Assembly (NCBI GenBank): GCA_012295275.1
Contig: CM022671.1
Coordinates: 4,519,065-4,531,564 of the forward strand
Length of the DNA stretch: 12,500 nt
Direction: 5' to 3'
Origin: Chrysomallon squamiferum
Lineage: Eukaryota; Mollusca; Gastropoda; Neomphalida; Peltospiridae
Made by a program: the position numbers and the translations under genes. The notes under the pieces were generated by a model that saw only the letters and a program-made list of their open reading frames with translations, was not told where the DNA came from and made no database searches. The stretch's first letter is position 1. Each line of letters opens with the position of its first letter. This document shows positions 8,117-12,500 of the stretch, piece after piece.

Positions 8117-8144
8117 CTAATGTTTTTTTAATTTTTATTTTCAG

Positions 8145-8476
8145 ATGAGGCTATTCAGTCCCACCAAGGCGTGCTTGTGCACTGCCTGGCAGGAATAAGT
8201 CGGTCGGTGACTGTGACGGTGGCGTACATGATGCAGAAGAAGAGCATGAACCTCAACCAGGCCTACGACTACGTCAAAACGTGCAAGCCCAACATCTCGC
8301 CCAACTTCACCTTCATGGGACAGCTCCTCGACTTTGAGCGGACGCTGGAGAAACGACACGACGGCGACTGCGACAACTGCGTCAACTGCGATAACGCCAA
8401 CACCGAGTGCTGCATCTGCAGCGGCAAGGGCAAGGATTCGTCGCCGCAGGACGTCGTCGACGCCAGGCTTACGTGA
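8145..8476 (+). CDS. DUSP6: DUSP6-like MAP-kinase phosphatase, coding exon 3 with stop
   Basis: This exon encodes the last two bases of codon 259 to residue 368, ending at TGA 8474-8476. It carries the catalytic loop [10 protein letters not shown] (270-279): nucleophile C272 and phosphate-binding R278, in the C-X5-R form, equivalent to human C293 and R299. The family-typical [10 protein letters not shown] (280-289) and [16 protein letters not shown] (308-323) follow. After the domain (about 327) comes a charged segment and a Cys-rich tail: C334, C337, C340, C347, C348, C350, that is C-X2-C-X2-C-X6-C-C-X-C, which vertebrate DUSP6 lacks. The tail codons are repetitive (GAC/AAC/TGC/GTC), suggesting local expansion. 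By my count about 84% of codons end in G or C, against about 55% in exon 2. No frameshift or missing catalytic residue is seen, so the enzyme should be active. Confidence 0.95.
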
Positions 8477-8502
8477 CGTCAGCGGAAATAACCGGGAAGG
8501 TG

Positions 8503-8603
8503 AAGGTCACCACTTGACAATTAAAAACAAAAAGAAAAAAACAAAAGAGACGAAAGAAAAAAAAAGAAAAAAAAAAAAAGAAATAAAAGAAGAAAAGGTC
8601 ACC
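8503..8603. repeat. A-rich tract bracketed by 9-bp direct repeats
   Basis: AAGGTCACC occurs at 8503-8511 and again at 8595-8603, immediately flanking an A/G-rich segment that is nearly all A from 8519 on. The arrangement resembles a target-site duplication around a very short, 5'-truncated retroposed piece ending in an A-rich tail. Chance, or a slippage expansion between two older motifs, are alternatives. Confidence 0.4.
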
Positions 8604-8921
8604 TTGTCCTTTCGACGCTGTTGTCTTGGTTACCGTCACGCGCAGGCTTTCTGAGATGAATCAGACGTTTTTGCTGAATGTTTTGCAGAGACAAAAGTCC
8701 TGGCCTGTGGCACGACTCCACTGACAACAGAATGATGCCGTGACGTACCCGCTGGGAAATTAATGGAAACGGCGCTCGACAAACAATTGTTATTGCGAGA
8801 TCAAAATTTCCACGAAGCCTTCACTTCGAGGATAGCAGAACATTTCTAACTTCCAAGCAACTTAGTGTTGCATTTACTAGTCTTTCAGTACAACAACCTG
8901 CACACATTGGTGCAGATTTAT

Positions 8922-8973
8922 AAATATATATATATATATATATAAATATAAAATATATATATGTATATATATA
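8922..8973. repeat. (TA)n tract
   Basis: Imperfect AT/TA dinucleotides in the probable 3' UTR. It contains one perfect Pumilio-type word, TGTATATA, at 8962-8969. Confidence 0.9.
8962..8969 (+). promoter_or_regulatory. Pumilio recognition-like element UGUAUAUA
   Basis: This matches UGUANAUA exactly and lies about 490 nt after the stop. It sits inside a TA-rich repeat, so chance occurrence is likely enough to keep confidence low. Confidence 0.3.
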
Positions 8974-9227
8974 AACAGGCAGCTGTAAGGTTTTTTTTTT
9001 TTTCAACATTTGTCTTTTTTTTTTTTGTGTTCTCGTCATATATATAAAAAAAAAGTCATCAAGAGAAAAATAATACAAAAATGAAACCAGCATAATCATT
9101 AACCATTGCGTAAACATTTTTGATTTCATAATATTTTTTTATTACTATTATTATTATTATTTTGTTGTTTTTCGTTTTCAAATATACAGAATTTACGAGT
9201 CGATCTGTCTTTTCATTATGAAGGTTG

Positions 9228-9259
<32 letters not shown>

Positions 9260-9360
9260 AAGAAAAAAAAAAAAAAAAATGAAATGAAAGAGAAAACAGA
9301 AAGAAAACAGCCAAATAGTTTGCCAAGATGAAAAAAAGAAAGAAAGAAAAAAAAAAAAAA
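9228..9360. repeat. A-rich / GAAA-rich tract
   Basis: A 30-nt poly(A) (9228-9257) is followed by further A runs separated by G, TG or GAAA units. A minus-strand frame across it gives only a Phe-rich artefact. Confidence 0.9.
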
Positions 9361-9416
9361 GAACCGAGAAATATCAGCTTACTAGCGTTATGTGCATAAT
9401 CGTACATTCACTTGAC

Positions 9417-9469
<53 letters not shown>

Positions 9470-9470
9470 T
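9417..9470. repeat. (ATT)n microsatellite
   Basis: About 17 uninterrupted ATT triplets. Confidence 0.96.
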
Positions 9471-9541
9471 TTTCAAAACTGTAGCCACTATTAATAATGT
9501 TGCAATTTAATGAAAAGTTGTTTTCGTCATAATCTTTTTAC

Positions 9542-9559
9542 TTTATTTATTTATTTATT
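9542..9559 (+). promoter_or_regulatory. AU-rich element, overlapping AUUUA units
   Basis: Three overlapping ATTTA pentamers form the UUAUUUAUU-type nonamer of class II AU-rich elements, about 1.07 kb after the stop. AU-rich elements and Pumilio sites are reported to control mammalian DUSP6 mRNA stability. TTTA repeats are common in this DNA, so the element may be incidental. Confidence 0.3.
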
Positions 9560-9598
9560 ATTATTATTATATATATATATATTTTTTTTTTTTTTTAC
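9555..9598. repeat. (ATT)n-(AT)n-poly(T) tract
   Basis: ATT triplets continue into a short AT run and then a T run ending near 9596. Confidence 0.9.
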
Positions 9599-9792
9599 TT
9601 GCACAGTTAGCTATTTCGGAAAGCTATTTACTTATTGCACTAGTTACGTGAATGCTAATAATAATAAAATAATCGTGCTATGTGTCCTCAAAGTGCTAAT
9701 AATAGAACAGTTGTCAGTGGGGGAGTAACAGGGCGGGTGGGTGGTTGGTTTTTTTTACAGTGCTTTTTAATATACTTTACTTATAAAACTGT

Positions 9793-9826
9793 TATATATA
9801 TATATATAAAAAAAAATATATATATA
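9793..9826. repeat. (TA)n with central A run
   Basis: Two TATATA blocks are separated by nine A residues. Confidence 0.85.
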
Positions 9827-10026
9827 ATGTCGAACCAAAGATGTCCCCAGCACTACCAAAACCCGTCTAGGGTTGTCGCTGTTTGGTAACGCCCTCGCCC
9901 CACCCCTCCTGTTTTTGACCCCCACTGACACAGTTGTTCATACTGAACATTATATTGTTGGTTGTTAACTGTTGAGAATTTTGACTCGAACGTTTCTGTT
10001 TTTGGAACTGAAAGTGTTTAGTTCAT

Positions 10027-10034
10027 TGTAAATA
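10027..10034 (+). promoter_or_regulatory. Pumilio recognition-like element UGUAAAUA
   Basis: A perfect match to UGUANAUA in unique sequence, just upstream of the ATTAAA candidate at 10141. PUF proteins are known regulators of this family's messages: FBF on worm lip-1 and PUM2 on mammalian DUSP6. It is relevant only if the 3' UTR reaches this point. Confidence 0.35.
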
Positions 10035-10218
10035 ATCATGAAGTTTTTTTTTTTTTTTTGTTTCCTTCTTTCATTTCATAATTACATCATTTATATAAAT
10101 ATACCTCGTTCGAAATGTATCATATTTTACTATATACCAGATTAAATTTATGTTTTCCATACTGAAGTTATTTTGTTTTTTTTTAATTTTTATTTTATTA
10201 CCATACATGTTTTTGTTT

Positions 10219-10298
<80 letters not shown>
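10219..10298. repeat. (GA)40 microsatellite
   Basis: About 80 nt of uninterrupted GA dinucleotide, probably beyond the 3' end of the gene. The minus-strand reading gives a Leu-Ser repeat artefact. Confidence 0.97.
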
Positions 10299-10304
<6 letters not shown>

Positions 10305-11223
10305 ACGGAAATATATTATGATTATGGTTATTATTATGGTATAAGTAGTAATAGTAACTGCAGTAGCTATAGAATACTATTACTAGTGGTAGCAGCAGCA
10401 ACAGCAAATGAAATACTCCACCAAACTAAAAACATGACTAACAACAACGAATAAATTAACATTTAATATTTCACTGAAGAAAAATACTTTAGATGTTTCA
10501 AAATAGTGATGAATTCACATACAATTTAAAAAAAAATAATATATATATATAATTTGCAATCTAGCTAGATATGAAATCAATAATGATAACTTCACAGCCA
10601 CCTTTTTTTCTAATACACCAAATCAAACTACTTTATTATTATTACCAATATGAAAAAAGTTAAATTCGTGATTTTGATGTAAAACTAATAATTTCCCGTT
10701 CCAATCAAGGACTTTTTTCCCCTCGATCAGTGTTTCTTCGTCTGCGAGAAACTGTATTGTATAAGATTATTGTATTCAGTGAAAATAGAACTAAATTTTT
10801 TTCCCGTTCCAGACACTAATACTGGATAAAAGTACTCCACAGGTTGAGACGAATGGCTTCATTTCTTAACATTATGCAGCATATGAAACCATTAATATTA
10901 AAACAAATGTTTATTTACTCATTATCTCCAGTTCTCGAACCACAGTCGGGCGGGCTGTTTCCAGCTTGCTAAACGAAATCAAACTGCAGAAACGTTTTCC
11001 CCACTCAGAAAGCGATTCGTTCTATTTGCTCGACACTGAAAACCATTTCGTATGCTGGATTTCGATTTTCAACACAAGCAATGTGATTAAGATAGAGAAC
11101 GCTGGAGTTTACTGACCTCGGTCTTCACCGCCAGAACTTCCTGTAATAATTATCGATTTTTCTGTCATTTTTGCTAACCGCTGACCTTGGTTGCGGAACG
11201 CGCGGGATCGAATCCTTTTAGTG

Positions 11224-11254
<31 letters not shown>

Positions 11255-11500
11255 TGCAAACGATGGGTTAATAATATTTCTTACAGGGTTATTTTTATTT
11301 TTATTTATTTAATAAATGAAAGGGAAACACAGTGCAGCTAATGAAAAGCGAGTGATCGGTTATAATACAAGTACACTTTACCATACAGAATTAATTATGC
11401 ATGGAGACTCTGGCTAGATTGGGAAAAATACTGCGACTAGGACTGATCTGGCTACCCGTTACTCTTCATTGGGAAAATTTATGCGTAAGTGAAGAATGAT
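10299..11500. other. downstream intergenic DNA, no gene seen
   Basis: 10300-10900 is A+T-rich unique sequence with no convincing frame. 10920-11220 is noticeably more G+C-rich and largely unique, but I could not read a protein domain in any frame. It might be regulatory, an exon of an unrecognised transcript, or an old repeat. A T26 run follows at 11230-11255. Confidence 0.5.
11171..11255 (+). mobile_element. possible tRNA-derived SINE remnant
   Basis: GGATCGAATCC (11205-11215) differs by one base from the RNA polymerase III B-box consensus GGTTCGANTCC. It is preceded by a G+C-rich tRNA-like stretch and followed at 11230 by a 26-nt T run. No convincing A box or target-site duplication is visible, so this is only a tentative fragment call. 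Confidence 0.2.
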
Positions 11501-11623
11501 ATCATCATCATCAACATCATCATCATCTTCTTCTTCTTCTTCTTATATTATCTGACTTTATTGTTGTTGTTGTTATTCTTCTTCTTCTTCTTCTTTGTCT
11601 TCTTCTTCTTCTTCTTCTTCTTC

Positions 11624-11670
<47 letters not shown>

Positions 11671-11672
11671 TT
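11500..11672. repeat. (ATC)n-(TTC)n-(TTG)n-(ATT)n compound repeat
   Basis: Successive triplet tracts share the pattern N-T-pyrimidine or N-T-T and are separated by short unique pieces. The open frame across it reads as poly-Ile, poly-Phe and poly-Leu and is not a gene. Confidence 0.93.
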
Positions 11673-11825
11673 CAAACACCGTGATGTTGAAAATCGTGAC
11701 TACAAGATAAACGACACAAAATGAAAACGAGTTTCCACTAAGCCGGATGAAGGTAAAAATAATTATTATAACTTTTCTTTTATGTGGTTCAACAAAAACC
11801 TCGGTTTCTTTTTTAGTAGGAGTGG

Positions 11826-11888
<63 letters not shown>

Positions 11889-11889
11889 T
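11826..11889. repeat. (ATT)21 microsatellite
   Basis: About 64 nt of uninterrupted ATT triplets. Confidence 0.96.
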
Positions 11890-12040
11890 TACTTTTTAAT
11901 AACCAAATAATAATTTTGAATTGTAAGCATGAATTCATGACATAGGTCGATTGATTAATTTTTGCATTTTATAATTTTTATTAGTATTAAAAAAAAAAAA
12001 AATTGTTATTGTTAATTTTTATTTTTTTTACCACATTTTA

Positions 12041-12052
12041 TATGTATATACG

Positions 12053-12091
<39 letters not shown>

Positions 12092-12094
12092 ATG

Positions 12095-12130
<36 letters not shown>
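12041..12130. repeat. (TA)n-(TG)n-(TA)n compound microsatellite
   Basis: TATATA flanks a TG run of about 14 units (12065-12092), with a short ATGATATATAC interruption before the second TA run. Confidence 0.95.
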
Positions 12131-12133
<3 letters not shown>

Positions 12134-12153
12134 TGTATGTAAAGAGACGACCT

Positions 12154-12266
12154 TATGTATGTATGTATGTATGTATGTACGCAAGCATGAATGAAAGTAA
12201 AGTTATATATGTATGTATGTATGCATGCATGAATGAATGAAAGTAATGTAATGTGTGTATGTATGT
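12154..12266. repeat. (GTAT)n blocks within a diverged tandem duplication
   Basis: Two blocks each consist of GTAT repeats followed by a GCATGAATGAAAGTAA-like segment (12154-12200 and 12208-12248). A third GTAT run follows at 12256-12266. A related AAGCATGAATGAA word appears again near 12315. Confidence 0.8.
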
Positions 12267-12294
12267 ATATATTTAATATGAACATATGTTTCAG

Positions 12295-12410
12295 TGTTTA
12301 TAAATAAACATGAAAGCATGAATGAACTCCACGTGCCACCTGTTTCAGTGAGTTCTCTCACTGAACACACGTGTGCATGCAAATGCAAATAATGTATATG
12401 CACGTGCATA
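12295..12410. other. cluster of perfect palindromes and transcription-factor-like sites
   Basis: Elements seen: TGTTTAT-AA-ATAAACA (12295-12310, two inverted forkhead-like words); CACGTG at 12330-12335; TTCAGTGAG-TTCT-CTCACTGAA (12344-12365, 9-bp perfect stem with 4-nt loop); CACGTG at 12368-12373; two overlapping ATGCAAAT octamers (12377-12390); and a 14-bp perfect palindrome TATGCACGTGCATA (12397-12410) centred on a third CACGTG. It may be a distal regulatory element. No gene is seen from here to the window end. Confidence 0.45.
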
Positions 12411-12500
12411 CCCCTCTCTTTAATAAATAAAACCACTACACATAAAAAAAATGTTACGTTCAAGTCCTGTAATTATATTCTTGAGAAAAAAAAATAAAAT

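Larger units (their letters stand above)
3111..8144 (+). other. intron 2 (5034 nt, phase 1)
   Basis: The donor is GTGAGT at 3111. The acceptor is TTTTATTTTCAG ending at 8144. A good branch-point candidate, CTAAT, lies at 8117-8121 with its A 24 nt before the AG. Splicing joins G to AT, giving D259 and the family-typical FIDEA sequence. I see no gene inside. Content in order: (ATT)n/(AC)n at 3136-3209; unique A+T-rich DNA to 4120; a GA/GTGA/GT tract; largely unique DNA at 4260-5540; (GA)n; an AC/ATAC tract; poly(A) tracts; a G+C-richer patch at 6250-6400; another at 6990-7200; a degenerate minisatellite at 7550-7790; and a duplicated segment next to the acceptor. Open frames at 5176-5485 and 5639-6004 show no domains and run through simple repeats. 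Confidence 0.93.
8477..10150 (+). other. probable 3' UTR and polyadenylation region
   Basis: No further coding sequence follows the stop. Candidate poly(A) signals are AATAAA at 8582-8587 (inside a purine tract, followed by a GT-rich stretch), AATAAA at 9663-9668 and ATTAAA at 10141-10146. The choice cannot be made from sequence alone. DUSP6-family messages usually have long 3' UTRs, which favours the later sites. The interval holds A-rich, (TA)n and (ATT)n tracts plus possible RNA-control elements listed separately. Confidence 0.55.

Noticed and set aside
8334-8654. 106-codon plus-strand ORF overlapping exon 3
   Set aside because: It is in a different frame from the conserved phosphatase codons and ends in a Lys-rich stretch from the A-rich tract.
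11489-11710. 73-codon ORF rich in Ile, Phe and Leu
   Set aside because: It is a translation of successive ATC, TTC, TTG and ATT triplet repeats.
12028-12463. Minus-strand ORFs with His/Thr/Tyr repeats
   Set aside because: They translate TG, TA and GTAT microsatellites and have no domain.
1-12500. A novel multi-gene system, phage defence island or viral insertion
   Set aside because: Only one recognisable gene is present, it is a well-known cellular phosphatase, and no viral, transposase or reverse-transcriptase motifs were seen in any frame.
1-12500. Canonical tRNA or rRNA genes
   Set aside because: No full cloverleaf or conserved rRNA block was recognised. The only tRNA-like hint is the near-consensus B box at 11205-11215, without an A box.

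Overview
This is eukaryotic genomic DNA, very likely from an invertebrate animal. It is A+T-rich, has spliceosomal GT...AG introns, and carries many long microsatellites: (GA)n, (ATT)n, (AC)n, (GTAT)n and homopolymers. This repeat texture and the protein's divergence from both vertebrate and insect relatives make me favour a mollusc or another lophotrochozoan. I cannot name a species.

The window holds one convincing protein-coding gene on the + strand, and it appears complete. It is a MAP-kinase phosphatase of the cytoplasmic ERK-specific class (vertebrate DUSP6/DUSP7/DUSP9, fly Mkp3, worm lip-1). Three coding exons (1007-1397, 2727-3110, 8145-8476) join through two phase-1 introns into a 368-residue protein, close to the 381 residues of human DUSP6. 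The N-terminal rhodanese/CH2 domain carries a basic kinase-interaction motif. A linker carries a nuclear-export-like signal and proline-directed phosphorylation sites. The C-terminal dual-specificity phosphatase domain has an intact catalytic D241/C272/R278 triad. The protein ends in an unusual cysteine-rich tail.

Layout: 1-410 is A+T-rich upstream DNA. 420-640 is a G+C-richer probable promoter with a perfect NFI palindrome, CRE-like sites, a GC box, an inverted CCAAT box and a TATA-like element. 640-1006 is a probable 5' leader with a 77-codon upstream ORF. Intron 1 is 1398-2726 and contains an E-box/E2F-like cluster and a strong hairpin. Intron 2 is 3111-8144 and contains microsatellites, two G+C-richer islands and a degenerate ~47-nt minisatellite. 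From 8477 to roughly 10.1 kb is the probable 3' UTR, with Pumilio-type and AU-rich elements. From about 10.3 kb to the end I see no gene, only microsatellites, a possible tRNA-SINE remnant and a palindrome-rich stretch near 12.3-12.4 kb.

Biologically this is a single negative-feedback regulator of Ras/ERK signalling, not a multi-gene system. The points most worth a second look are the Cys-rich tail, duplicated segments just upstream of both splice acceptors, the minisatellite in intron 2, and the putative cis-regulatory and mRNA-control elements.
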